DNA from: Pseudooceanicola nanhaiensis
Lineage (GTDB): Bacteria; Pseudomonadota; Alphaproteobacteria; Rhodobacterales; Rhodobacteraceae
Direction of reading: 5' to 3'
DNA: 64,000 nucleotides
Assembly: GCF_020171315.1 (NCBI RefSeq)
Contig: NZ_JAIUZP010000008.1
Coordinates: forward strand, 124,001 to 188,000
This document shows, in pieces, positions 36,975 through 45,542 of this stretch. The position numbers and the translations under genes were made by a program. Under the pieces are notes generated by a model. It saw only the letters and a program-made list of their open reading frames with translations. It was not told the DNA's origin and made no database searches. Positions within the stretch are counted from its first letter, which is position 1, and every line of letters starts with the position of its first letter.

Positions 36975-37910
36975 ATGGCTTTGCTGAACTTCACCCGCCG
37001 CAAGGGCGGATCGGACGGGCCGGCGGATCTCTCCTCCGTGCTGGCGGGCTATTCGATCGAGGTCATGCCGCGCACCGCCGCCAAGGTGGAGGATTTCCGC
37101 GCGCTGCTGCCCGAGGGCACCCGGGTCTACATCGCCCATATCGAGGGCACGCCCATCGAGGAGATGGTGGCGACGGCGAAACGGCTGGCAGAGGACGGCT
37201 TCCCGGTGATGCCGCATTTCCCGGCACGGATCATCAAGGACAAGGCGACGCTGGCCGAGTGGATCAAGCGGTACCAGGGCGAGGCCGGGGTCCGGCAGGC
37301 GCTGCTGCTGGCCGGGGGCGTCGCGCAGCCGCACGGCACCTTCGACAGTTCGATGCAGCTGCTGGAAACCGGGCTCTTCGACGCCCATGGCTTCACTCAC
37401 CTGCACGTGGCGGGCCACCCAGAAGGCAACAGGGACATCGACCCCTCGGGCGGCGACCGCGCGGTGATGGAGGCGCTGCGCTGGAAGCAGGCCTTCAGCG
37501 AACGGACCGATGCGCAGATGGCCATGGCGACGCAATTCGCCTTCGAGGCCGCACCGATCCTCGGCTGGGCCGACCGGTTGGCGGCCGAGGGCATCACCCT
37601 GCCGATCCACCTGGGCATCGCGGGCCCGGCCAAGCTGCAGACGCTGATCAAGTTCGCCATCGCCTGCGGTGTCGGCCCCTCGCTGAAGGTGCTCCAGAAA
37701 CGGGCGATGGACGTGACCAAGCTGATGCTGCCCTACGAGCCGACCGAGGTTCTGGCCGATCTCGCCGCCGGACAGGCCGCGGGCCGGGGCGCGCTGATCG
37801 AACAGGTCCACCTCTTCCCGCTTGGCGGGATCAGGACCTGTGCCGATTTTGCCAACGCACAGCTCTCCGGCCCGGCGACCGCGCGGCAGGGCGATCGCGG
37901 GCGCAGATGA
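36975..37910 (+). CDS. Methylenetetrahydrofolate reductase-like protein
   Basis: 311 residues from the ATG at 36975 (AAGGGAGGCC upstream); an ATG at 36939 lacks support. A TIM barrel of the MetF family: SIEVMPRTAAKVEDF at the start, PVMPHFPARIIKD, LLLAGGVAQPHG, VAGHPEGN and LPIHLGIAGPAKLQTL. MetF reduces methylene-tetrahydrofolate to methyl-tetrahydrofolate using flavin. It differs from E. coli MetF in length and motifs and belongs to the branch seen beside stand-alone pterin-binding methyltransferases. Its product would be the methyl donor of the protein at 39146. Confidence 0.78.
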   Translation: MALLNFTRRKGGSDGPADLSSVLAGYSIEVMPRTAAKVEDFRALLPEGTRVYIAHIEGTPIEEMVATAKRLAEDGFPVMPHFPARIIKDKATLAEWIKRYQGEAGVRQALLLAGGVAQPHGTFDSSMQLLETGLFDAHGFTHLHVAGHPEGNRDIDPSGGDRAVMEALRWKQAFSERTDAQMAMATQFAFEAAPILGWADRLAAEGITLPIHLGIAGPAKLQTLIKFAIACGVGPSLKVLQKRAMDVTKLMLPYEPTEVLADLAAGQAAGRGALIEQVHLFPLGGIRTCADFANAQLSGPATARQGDRGRR

Positions 37911-38060
37911 CGGGGCGCGGGCGCATCGCCAGCCGGGCGCTCTGCCTGCGCGACAGGCAGAGCGCTGCTGCCTCCCCGCACGCGCGTGATCGGGCTTTGG
38001 GACAACGGCCCGCCCTGCGCTACACTGGCGGTGTTTTCACACCACCGGATTTTAGCGCTC

Positions 38061-38459
38061 ATGTTTCGTCCCATTCTTCTCGCGGCCGCGCTGACGGCCT
38101 GCCTTCCCTCCGCTGCAACCGCCCAGTCCTTCAGCCCCGTGGGGGTCTGGCGCTGCATCATGGAATCCGTCGTCGTCCTGATGGACGTGGTCTACCAGCT
38201 CAACCCGGACGGCAGCCTCGCCGGTCAGGGGTCGATCCTCTACAAGCAGACCTCCTCGGGGTTCTACCAGTTGCAGGGCTACGGCCGCTGGCTGGCCAAT
38301 CCCACGACCGGGATGGTCACCATCCAGCTTGTGCCGCAGAACCACTCCGCCTTCTCGATCGAGGTGATGCCGCAGCAGGACCCGTCCTTCATGTACTACA
38401 ACGCGCCGAACACCTTTTCGGGCGGCATGACCCAGACCACCTGCCAGCGGGCGCGCTGA
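38061..38459 (+). CDS. Small secreted protein of unknown function
   Basis: 132 residues from the ATG at 38061, which begins a signal peptide (FRPILLAAALTACLPSAATAQ). The mature part has two Cys (in VWRCIM and TTCQRAR), likely a disulfide, and beta-rich segments such as YQLNPDGSLAGQGS. No family was recognised. The ribosome-binding site is weak. It lies between the metF-like and HAD phosphatase genes and may be a late addition to that operon. Confidence 0.65.
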   Translation: MFRPILLAAALTACLPSAATAQSFSPVGVWRCIMESVVVLMDVVYQLNPDGSLAGQGSILYKQTSSGFYQLQGYGRWLANPTTGMVTIQLVPQNHSAFSIEVMPQQDPSFMYYNAPNTFSGGMTQTTCQRAR

Positions 38460-38486
38460 CGGCCCCGCCTTCGGGGAGGGCGTGAC

Positions 38487-39149
38487 ATGGTCTCGGCCCT
38501 GCTCTTCGATCTGGACGGGACGCTGCTGCACAGCGATCCGCTGCACCGCCGGGTCTTTGCCGAGATCCTCGCGCCCTCGGGCCGCGTGGTGGACGACGCC
38601 TTCTATGCCGCGCATATCCACGGCCGCCACAATCTGGAGACTTTCGCCGCGCTGCTGCCCGGGGAGGATGCCGCCTGGTGGGACGTGGAGAAGGAGGCCC
38701 GCTTCCGCCGGCTGCTGGCGCAGGAGGGCGCGACGCCCCTGCCCGGCCTCACCACCCTGCTGGACCGGGCCGCGGCAGCGGGCCTGCCCGTGGCCGTCGC
38801 CACCAATGCCGCGCAGGAGAATGCCGAGGCGATGCTGGAGGCCATCGGCCTGCGCGCTCGCTTCGAGGTCGTGGTCTGCGCCGATCAGGTGGCCGCGCCC
38901 AAGCCCGCCCCGGATGTCTACCTCACCGCCGCCCGCCGCCTCGGGGCCGATCCCGCCCGGGCTCTTGCCTTCGAGGACAGCCCCTCGGGCCTTGCCGCCG
39001 CGCGGGCCGCGGGCTGTACCGTCGTGGGGCTGGCCACGGGCCTGTCGCCCGAGACCTTACGCGCCAAGGGCGCAACCCATGTCATCACCGATTACACAGA
39101 CCCCGGGCTGGACGTCTTGCTGGGGATAACGAGAGGAGCGCACGCATGA
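38487..39149 (+). CDS. HAD-superfamily phosphatase, beta-phosphoglucomutase-like
   Basis: 220 residues. Motif I is LLFDLDGTLLHSD, motif II is the Thr in VATNAAQ-type VAVATNA, motif III Lys is in APKPAPDVYL, and motif IV is FEDSPSGL. A cap domain is inserted after motif I. It dephosphorylates or isomerises a small phosphoester. Its stop overlaps the start of the pterin-methyltransferase gene (ATGA), so it may recycle a metabolite of that pathway. Confidence 0.85.
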   Translation: MVSALLFDLDGTLLHSDPLHRRVFAEILAPSGRVVDDAFYAAHIHGRHNLETFAALLPGEDAAWWDVEKEARFRRLLAQEGATPLPGLTTLLDRAAAAGLPVAVATNAAQENAEAMLEAIGLRARFEVVVCADQVAAPKPAPDVYLTAARRLGADPARALAFEDSPSGLAAARAAGCTVVGLATGLSPETLRAKGATHVITDYTDPGLDVLLGITRGAHA

Positions 39150-40105
39150 CCCGGACCGTACTGGAGTCCAAGACCAAGACCGTCACCATCGGCTTCGACG
39201 AGCCCTTCTGCGTGATCGGCGAGCGGATCAACCCCACCGGGCGCAAGAAGCTCGCCGCTGAACTGGAGGCGGGCGACTTCTCCACCGTCGAGAAGGACGC
39301 GCTGGAGCAGGTGGCCTGCGGGGCCATGGTGCTCGATGTGAACGCGGGTGTTGTCTACAACTCCAACCCCAACCCGAACGAGACCGAACCGCCGCTGATG
39401 ACCAAGGTGATCGAGCTGGTGCAGGGCCTCGTGGATGTGCCGCTGTGCATCGACAGCTCCGTCCCCGCCGCGCTGGAGGCCGGTCTTGCCGCCGCCGAGG
39501 GCCGCCCGCTGCTGAACTCCGTCACCGGCGAGGAAGAGCGGCTGGAGCTCGTCCTGCCGCTGGTGAAGAAATACAACGTCCCCGTGGTGGCGATCTCCAA
39601 CGACGACACCGGCATCTCCGAGGACCCGGACGTGCGCTTTGCCGTGGCGAAGAAGATCGTCGAACGGGCCGCGGACTTCGGCATTCCCGCCCATGACATC
39701 GTCGTCGATCCGCTGGTGATGCCCGTGGGCGCCATGGCCACCGCCGGTCAGCAGGTCTTTGCCCTCGTCCGGCGCCTGCGCGAGGAACTGGGCGTGAACA
39801 CCACCTGCGGCGCCTCCAACATCTCCTTCGGGCTGCCCAACCGGCATGGCATCAACGCCGCCTTCCTGCCGATGGCGATCGGCGCGGGCATGACCTCGGC
39901 GATCATGAACCCCGTGCGGCAGGTGGAGATGGAGGCGATCAAGGCCGCCAACCTGCTGATGAACCATGACCCCCACGGCGCCGAATGGATCGCCTTCTCG
40001 CGAATTCTGGATGCGGTGAAGGAAGGCGCCACCTTCCCCGAGGCCGCCAAGGCCAGTGCCGCCGCAGGCGCAGGCCGCGGCGGACGCCGCCGTCGGCGCG
40101 CCTGA
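39146..40105 (+). CDS. Methyltetrahydrofolate:corrinoid methyltransferase (MetH pterin-binding-like module)
   Basis: 319 residues from the ATG at 39146 (GAGAGGAG upstream). CVIGERINPTGRKKL is the ERxNxTG motif of pterin-binding domains, followed by VLDVNAG, CIDSS, ISNDDTGISEDPD and TTCGASNISFGLPNR. It corresponds to the second domain of cobalamin-dependent methionine synthase but lacks homocysteine- and B12-binding domains. The C-terminus is Ala/Arg-rich. Methyl-THF would be the donor and a separate corrinoid protein the acceptor; none is encoded in this window. Other roles, such as in demethylation of methylated amines, are possible. Confidence 0.85.
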   Translation: MTRTVLESKTKTVTIGFDEPFCVIGERINPTGRKKLAAELEAGDFSTVEKDALEQVACGAMVLDVNAGVVYNSNPNPNETEPPLMTKVIELVQGLVDVPLCIDSSVPAALEAGLAAAEGRPLLNSVTGEEERLELVLPLVKKYNVPVVAISNDDTGISEDPDVRFAVAKKIVERAADFGIPAHDIVVDPLVMPVGAMATAGQQVFALVRRLREELGVNTTCGASNISFGLPNRHGINAAFLPMAIGAGMTSAIMNPVRQVEMEAIKAANLLMNHDPHGAEWIAFSRILDAVKEGATFPEAAKASAAAGAGRGGRRRRRA

Positions 40106-40135
40106 GCCGGGCCCATAACGCACCCCACCACGTCC

Positions 40136-40158
40136 GGGGCCCTTCGGGGCCCCTTTTT
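40136..40158 (+). terminator. Rho-independent terminator
   Basis: GGGGCCC (40136-40142), loop TTCG, GGGCCCC (40147-40153), then TTTTT. It lies 31 bases after the pterin-methyltransferase stop codon and closes the operon that starts at 36652. Confidence 0.85.
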
Positions 40159-40287
40159 CCTGCCGCCCGGCCCTCCGGCCACCCTGCCCCGGCCCGGCCC
40201 AGCCACCGCTGACACGGCGCTTCAACCGCGCCCTTTCCCCTGCCGCACGCCCGGTCTACTCTGCCGCCACGACCGGAGGAGAGGCCC

Positions 40288-41211
40288 ATGGACTACCCCT
40301 ATCTGCTTGCCGACATCGGCGGGACCAACACCCGTCTGGCCCCTGCTGCCCCGCCTCTGCCCGGCGAGGCCTGGCCGCGCCTCGGGCCGGTCACGCGCCA
40401 CCGCAACGCCGATTTCCCCAGCCTCGAAAGCCTCCTCGCCGCGACCGGCCCGTGGCAGCCCGAGGCACTGTGCTTTGCCGCCGCCGGTCCGGTCGCGGGC
40501 GACAGCGTCACCCTGACGAACCACCCCTGGACGATCACCGCCGACAACCTGCGCCTTGCCCTGCCGGGCCTCGACCGGGTGGTTCTGCTGAACGACCTGC
40601 AGGCCGTCGGCCATGCGCTCGCCGCGCCGCCTGCGGGGACCGTGCTGCACCCCGGCCAGCCCGATCCCGCAGGCCCCCGCCTCGCCGTCAACATCGGCAC
40701 CGGGTTCAACATCGCGCCCTGGTATCCCGGCCCCGGCGGGCCCCGTGTGCCCGCGGCCGAGGCCGGCTTCTTCCGCATGGCCTTCGAACCCGGCGAGGCG
40801 CCCCTGCGCGATCATCTCCGGGCCGAGACCGGCCGCCTGCCGGTGGTCGAGGATCTGCTCTCCGGGCGGGGCCTCGAATCCCTTGGCCGGTTCTGCGGCT
40901 GCGGGGCGCGCAGCGCACCTGACATTGCCCGCGGCAGTGATGACGCGGCCCGTGCGACGCGCAGCCTCGCCACCGTGATCATCGCCCGGGTGCTGGCCGA
41001 TCTCGCCATGATCCACCGCCCGACCGGCGGCATCTACCTTGTCGGAAGCGTTGCCACCGGACTTCAGGAAGAGCTCTCAAGCCCTTCTTTCCGCGAGGCA
41101 TTTCTGCAAGACCACCCCTATCATGCACTGCTCGAGGCGACGCCCGTCGTGCTGCTGGACGACCCGGACCTGCCGTTGCGTGGCACCGCGCTCTGCCTGC
41201 TGAACGGCTGA
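40288..41211 (+). CDS. glk: Glucokinase
   Basis: 307 residues. LLADIGGTNTRLA is the N-terminal phosphate motif, followed by a catalytic-region FAAAGPVAGDSVTLTNHPWTI, the NDLQAVGHAL active-site stretch, VNIGTGFNIA, and a late GGIYLVGS. This is the bacterial Glk family (not ROK: no CxCGxxGC zinc motif). It phosphorylates glucose with ATP. A good GGAGGAGAGG ribosome site precedes the ATG. Confidence 0.9.
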   Translation: MDYPYLLADIGGTNTRLAPAAPPLPGEAWPRLGPVTRHRNADFPSLESLLAATGPWQPEALCFAAAGPVAGDSVTLTNHPWTITADNLRLALPGLDRVVLLNDLQAVGHALAAPPAGTVLHPGQPDPAGPRLAVNIGTGFNIAPWYPGPGGPRVPAAEAGFFRMAFEPGEAPLRDHLRAETGRLPVVEDLLSGRGLESLGRFCGCGARSAPDIARGSDDAARATRSLATVIIARVLADLAMIHRPTGGIYLVGSVATGLQEELSSPSFREAFLQDHPYHALLEATPVVLLDDPDLPLRGTALCLLNG

Positions 41212-41249
41212 CGGCCCGCCGCGCGGACAGCGCGAATTCCTCTGACTGC

Positions 41250-41264
41250 GTAACCCCGTCTTAA
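41250..41264. promoter_or_regulatory. Possible CtrA-binding site upstream of the che operon
   Basis: GTAA-N7-TTAA (GTAACCCCGTCTTAA) matches the CtrA consensus TTAA-N7-TTAA in seven of eight fixed bases. It ends 89 bases before the first che-cluster start codon, a plausible promoter position. Confidence 0.4.
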
Positions 41265-41353
41265 CGGACCGCCCCCTAGAACCACGGGGACGGAACGCAG
41301 CAAGGGGATGGCCGGTCGATGCCCTGCCAGAAGCGCCGGGGGGAGCCCCCCAG

Positions 41354-41635
41354 ATGACAGTGAACATGACCCTGCCCGCGCGGCTTGACGTGGCCGCCGC
41401 CGGCCAGTTGGCCGAGGACCTGCGCAGCCGCCTCTCCGACACCGGGGACATCGTGATCGACGCGGGCCCCGTGGCCCATCTCGGCGCCCTCTGCCTGCAG
41501 GTCCTGCTGGCGGCGGCCACCTCCGCCCATGCGGCCGGACGCGGATTCCGCCTCATCCAGATGAGCGACCGAGTCCTCGAACAGGCGCGTTACATGGGCT
41601 TCACCCCGGAAACCATCGCGGAGGGCAAGCCGTGA
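41354..41635 (+). CDS. STAS-domain protein at the head of the che operon
   Basis: 93 residues, one STAS domain: VNMTLPARLDVAAAGQLAEDL, then VIDAGPVAHLGALCLQVLLAA where a Ser phosphorylated in anti-sigma antagonists would sit (GALCLQ here lacks an obvious Ser at the S-x-G-L position). Unlike SpoIIAA proteins it has no partner kinase gene nearby. It overlaps cheY by four bases, so it is co-translated with the chemotaxis genes; its role in them is unclear. Confidence 0.78.
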   Translation: MTVNMTLPARLDVAAAGQLAEDLRSRLSDTGDIVIDAGPVAHLGALCLQVLLAAATSAHAAGRGFRLIQMSDRVLEQARYMGFTPETIAEGKP

Positions 41636-41997
41636 GTCTGACCGTTCTGGCCGTCGACGACAGCCGCACCATGCGCGACATGATCCGCATGGCCCTGCTC
41701 CCCGCAGGCTTCACCGTTCACGTGGCCGAAGACGGCGTGGACGGGCTCGAGGTGCTCGACGGGATCGAGCCCGACGCGATCATCACCGACATCAACATGC
41801 CGCGCATGGACGGGTTCGGCTTCATCGACGCGGTGCGCGCGCAGGAACGGCGCCGCGGGGTGCCGATCCTCGTGCTGACCACGGAAAGCGCGCCCGAAAT
41901 GAAGATGCGGGCCCGCAACGCCGGGGCCACCGGCTGGATCGTCAAACCCTTCGATCCGACCAAGCTGGTCAAGGCCCTGCAGATGGTCGCGGGATAG
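41632..41997 (+). CDS. cheY: Chemotaxis response regulator CheY (first copy)
   Basis: 121 residues, a single receiver domain: acidic pair in LAVDDSRTMRDM, phospho-acceptor Asp in AIITDINMPRMDG, Thr/Ser region VLTTESAP, and Lys in WIVKPFDP. It overlaps the STAS gene by four bases and precedes cheA by nine. It could act as the flagellar-motor regulator or a phosphate sink; a second CheY-like gene at 45543 makes the division of labour unclear. Confidence 0.92.
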   Translation: MSLTVLAVDDSRTMRDMIRMALLPAGFTVHVAEDGVDGLEVLDGIEPDAIITDINMPRMDGFGFIDAVRAQERRRGVPILVLTTESAPEMKMRARNAGATGWIVKPFDPTKLVKALQMVAG

Positions 41998-42006
41998 GAG
42001 GGGCGG

Positions 42007-44199
42007 ATGACCGATCACAACGATCCGATGGCCGAGATCAAGGCCTCCTTCTTCATCGAATGCGAGGAGCTTCTCGAAAGCCTGCAGGACGGGCTTCAGG
42101 AAATGGACGAAGGCAGCGAGGATCCCGAGACGATCAATGTCGTCTTCCGCGCGGTCCACTCCATCAAGGGTGGCGCCGGGGCCTTCGGGCTGGAGGAGCT
42201 GGTCCGCTTCGCCCATCGCTACGAAACCGTTCTGGACGAGGTACGCGCCCACCGGCTGGAGGCCGACAGCGAGGCGCACAAACTCTTCTTCGCCGCGGCG
42301 GACCATCTCTCGGATCTGGTCCGCGCCTCCCGCGATGACCTGCCGATGCCGGTGGCCGAAAGTGACCGCCTGCTCACCAGCCTCGAGGCCCTTCTTGGCG
42401 ACGTCTCCGACGAGGAAGTGCGCCCCGAAGATTTCGAACCCCTCGGCGTCTCCCTCACGCTCGACCTGCCCGATCTCGGCGACCTCTCCGACGTGGAGGA
42501 GGCGCCCGAGGCCGAGGAGCCCCCCGCGGACAGCTGGATCGTGCGCTTCAAGCCAGAGGCAGAGCTCTTCGATACCGGTAATGAGCCGCAGATGCTGATC
42601 CGCAACCTCTGCGCGCTCGGCGAGGCGACAGTGACATGCGACCTCACCGACCTGCCCCCGCTCGAAAGCCTCGCCCCCGAAACGCCCTACCTCAGTTGGA
42701 CGATCACCCTTCAAAGCACCTGCGACGAGGCGGAGATCCGCGAGGTATTCGAATTCGTCGACGGGCTCTGCGAACTGTCGATCCAGCGCCCCGGTGCCGC
42801 CCTCGAAAGCGAGAGCCTGCCGCCCCTGGGCCCAAGCGTCACCGCCGAGATCGCGCGCCCCCCGGAACCAACCGCCGCCCCGACGGCCGCGACCGATCCC
42901 GCCCCGGAACCGCCCGAACCGGCCGCCGCAGCAGCGCCACCGTTTCCCGACGACACCGCAGAGGCCGCACCGCGCAAATCGAAGGACGGCGGCGCCAAGT
43001 CCGTGGTCCGCGTCGATCTCGAACGGATCGAGCGCCTCGTGAATCTCGTTGGCGAATTGGTGATCAACCAGGCCATGCTCTCCCAGAGCCTTGGCGAGGC
43101 CGGCCTCTCCCCCCATTCCGACGCCATGAACGGGCTCGAGGAATTCCAACGCCTGACGCGTGACATCCAGGACTCTGTGATGATGATCCGCGCGCAGCCG
43201 GTGAAATCCCTCTTCCAGAGGATGTCCCGGATCGTGCGCGAAAGCTCCGCCGCGGTCAAAAAGGACGTGCGCCTGATCACCGAGGGGGAATCGACCGAGG
43301 TGGACAAGACTGTCATCGAACGGCTGGCCGATCCCCTGACCCACATGATCCGAAACTCCGTGGACCATGGGCTCGAATCCCCCGAGGATCGCGGCAAGGC
43401 CGGCAAACCGCCCCAGGGCACCGTCCACCTGACCGCCGCGCACCGCTCCGGCCGGGTCGTCATCGAGGTCTCGGATGACGGCGGCGGGATCGACCGCAAG
43501 AAGGTGCATCAGGTCGCCATCACCAAGGGCCTCGTCCCGCCCGACCTGCCCCTCAGCGACAACGAGATCGACAACCTCCTGTTCCTGCCCGGCTTCTCCA
43601 CTGCCAGCCAGGTGTCGAGCCTGTCCGGACGGGGCGTGGGCATGGACGTGGTGAAAACCTCGATCCAGTCCCTCGGCGGGCGCATCTCGATCCATTCCGA
43701 ACGGGGCCGCGGCACGACCTTTTCCATCAGCCTGCCCCTGACCCTCGCCGTCCTCGACGGCATGGTGGTGAACGTGGCGGGCGAAACGCTTGTCCTTCCG
43801 CTCAATGTCGTGGTGGAAACCCTCTCTCTCGGCCCCGAGGATGTGCAGATGCTGCGCCCCGGCGCCTTCGTGGTGCGCGTCCGCGGCGGCTTCGTCCCGC
43901 TCTATGACCTGGGCGTCATGCTGGGCTACCGGCCCGCGAGGGACCGCCATGAAGGGGCCATCGTCCTGCTTATCTCTCTCGACGATGGCAGCCGCGCGGC
44001 CCTCGTGATCGACGCGATCCACGACCAGCGGCAGGTGGTCATCAAGGGGCTGGACGATTCCTTCTACCGCGCCCCGGGCATCGCCGCCGCAACCATTCTC
44101 GGGGATGGCCAGATCGCCCTGATCCTCGACCCAGCCGACATCATCGCCGCCGAAGGCCCGCTCCGCGGTGCCGAACTGGCCCTGACCCAAGGAGTTTGA
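42007..44199 (+). CDS. cheA: Chemotaxis histidine kinase CheA
   Basis: 730 residues. P1 domain with phosphorylated H51 in VFRAVHSIKGGAGAFG; an intermediate region rich in Asp/Glu (residues about 135-265); a Pro/Ala linker (about 275-330); dimerisation P3 from about 335 (RIERLVNLVGELVINQAM); ATPase P4 with NSVDHGLESPEDRGKAGKP and GRGVGMDVV; CheW-like P5 at the C-terminus (MVVNVAGETLVLPLNVVVE). It phosphorylates CheY and CheB in response to receptors. It is embedded in the cheY-cheA-cheW-cheR operon. Confidence 0.96.
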   Translation: MTDHNDPMAEIKASFFIECEELLESLQDGLQEMDEGSEDPETINVVFRAVHSIKGGAGAFGLEELVRFAHRYETVLDEVRAHRLEADSEAHKLFFAAADHLSDLVRASRDDLPMPVAESDRLLTSLEALLGDVSDEEVRPEDFEPLGVSLTLDLPDLGDLSDVEEAPEAEEPPADSWIVRFKPEAELFDTGNEPQMLIRNLCALGEATVTCDLTDLPPLESLAPETPYLSWTITLQSTCDEAEIREVFEFVDGLCELSIQRPGAALESESLPPLGPSVTAEIARPPEPTAAPTAATDPAPEPPEPAAAAAPPFPDDTAEAAPRKSKDGGAKSVVRVDLERIERLVNLVGELVINQAMLSQSLGEAGLSPHSDAMNGLEEFQRLTRDIQDSVMMIRAQPVKSLFQRMSRIVRESSAAVKKDVRLITEGESTEVDKTVIERLADPLTHMIRNSVDHGLESPEDRGKAGKPPQGTVHLTAAHRSGRVVIEVSDDGGGIDRKKVHQVAITKGLVPPDLPLSDNEIDNLLFLPGFSTASQVSSLSGRGVGMDVVKTSIQSLGGRISIHSERGRGTTFSISLPLTLAVLDGMVVNVAGETLVLPLNVVVETLSLGPEDVQMLRPGAFVVRVRGGFVPLYDLGVMLGYRPARDRHEGAIVLLISLDDGSRAALVIDAIHDQRQVVIKGLDDSFYRAPGIAAATILGDGQIALILDPADIIAAEGPLRGAELALTQGV

Positions 44200-44202
44200 C
44201 CC

Positions 44203-44658
44203 ATGAGCGATGCCTCCCCCCGCGGGCTCGAACTGCTCACCTTCCGCGTCGCGGAACAGGAATATTCACTCGACATCATGTCTGTCCGTGAAATCCGCGG
44301 CTGGACCCGCACAACACCCATGCCCCACGCGCCGGATTACATGCGCGGGGTGATCAACCTGCGCGGCACCGTCCTGCCGGTGATGGATCTCGCGCGGCGC
44401 CTCAACCTTCCCTCTCAGGAAACCAATGACCGCAACGTCATCATCGTGGTCAAGATGAACGGAACGCTCACCGGGCTGCTGGTGGATGCCGTGTCCGACA
44501 TCGTCGCCATGTCCGAAGAGGATCTGCAGCCGCCCCCGGACATTGCCTCCGATCCGCAAATGTCGGTGGTCCGCGCCTTGACCGTGATCGACGATCGCAT
44601 GATCCGGGTGCTCGATCTCGGCTCCGTCGTCCCCCGCACCTCCGACGAGATGGCATGA
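44203..44658 (+). CDS. cheW: Chemotaxis coupling protein CheW
   Basis: 151 residues. ELLTFRVAEQEYSLDIMSVREI and MRGVINLRGTVLPVMDLARRLNL are the CheW pattern; VVKMNGTLTGLLVDAVSDI follows. It links receptors to CheA. It starts three bases after cheA and overlaps cheR by four. Confidence 0.95.
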   Translation: MSDASPRGLELLTFRVAEQEYSLDIMSVREIRGWTRTTPMPHAPDYMRGVINLRGTVLPVMDLARRLNLPSQETNDRNVIIVVKMNGTLTGLLVDAVSDIVAMSEEDLQPPPDIASDPQMSVVRALTVIDDRMIRVLDLGSVVPRTSDEMA

Positions 44659-45530
44659 CGACCGCATCCTCCAACGCACACGTGGGCGCCACGATGAGCG
44701 ACAGGGCCTTCTCGGCCATCGCGGCGATCGCCAAGGCAGAGGCCGGTCTGGTTCTGCCCGCTGGCAAGATGACGATGGTCCAGTCGCGCCTGCGCAAGCG
44801 CCTGATCGCCATCGGGTTTACCAATTTCGATGACTACGTAGAGCTCGTCTCCTCGCGCGATGGCGACGGCGAGCGCAAGAGCATGATCTCGGCGCTCACC
44901 ACGAATGTCTCCCACTTCTTCCGGGAAGGACATCATTTCACCATCCTGCGCGAGCAGGTCCTTCCGCCGCTTCTTCTCCGCGCCCGGCGCGGGGAACGGA
45001 TCCGGATCTGGTCTGCGGGTTGTTCCAGCGGTCAGGAGCCCTATTCCATCGCGATGTGCCTGCTGACCGCGGCGCCCGACATCGCCCGCTATGATCTGAG
45101 AATCCTCGCGACCGATATCGATGAAGCGATACTCGCCAAGGCGCAGGAAGCGATCTACAGCCGTCAGCAAAGCACCGGGATACCCGAGGACTTGCAACGG
45201 GCCTACCTCCAGCCCGGCCCATCCTCTGACACAGTGCGGATCGCGAAACCAGTTCGCGACCTTGTCACACTGCGCCAGCTCAACCTGCTCGGACCATGGC
45301 CGATGCGCCACCCCTTTGATGCGATCTTCTGTCGGAATGTCGTCATATACTTCGACGCCCAGACCCAGGCCGCCCTATGGCCGCGCTTCCACGCCGCACT
45401 CAGCCCGCAAGGCTGGCTCTTCCTCGGACATTCCGAACGGGTCTCCGAAACCGCCCACGGATTGTTCTCGTCCATGGGGATGACCGCCTATCGGTCCGGT
45501 CCCTCCATCGCCACGACCGCCACAGGATAA
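44655..45530 (+). CDS. cheR: Chemotaxis protein methyltransferase CheR
   Basis: 291 residues. N-terminal helical domain with VQSRLRKRLIAIGF and TTNVSHFFREGHHF; SAM-binding site IRIWSAGCSSGQEPYSIAM; DIDEAILAKAQEAIY; and PFDAIFCRNVVIYFD. It methylates glutamates of chemoreceptors for adaptation. The ATG overlaps the cheW stop (ATGA); an internal ATG 39 bases later is an alternative start. Confidence 0.95.
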   Translation: MTTASSNAHVGATMSDRAFSAIAAIAKAEAGLVLPAGKMTMVQSRLRKRLIAIGFTNFDDYVELVSSRDGDGERKSMISALTTNVSHFFREGHHFTILREQVLPPLLLRARRGERIRIWSAGCSSGQEPYSIAMCLLTAAPDIARYDLRILATDIDEAILAKAQEAIYSRQQSTGIPEDLQRAYLQPGPSSDTVRIAKPVRDLVTLRQLNLLGPWPMRHPFDAIFCRNVVIYFDAQTQAALWPRFHAALSPQGWLFLGHSERVSETAHGLFSSMGMTAYRSGPSIATTATG

Positions 45531-45542
45531 AGGACCCAGCAC

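Noticed and set aside
41590..44190. 866-residue minus-strand open frame opposite cheA
   Set aside because: It is antisense to a complete cheA with all its domains; long antisense frames are common at this GC content, and its sequence is low-complexity His/Asp/Gly-rich with no family pattern.
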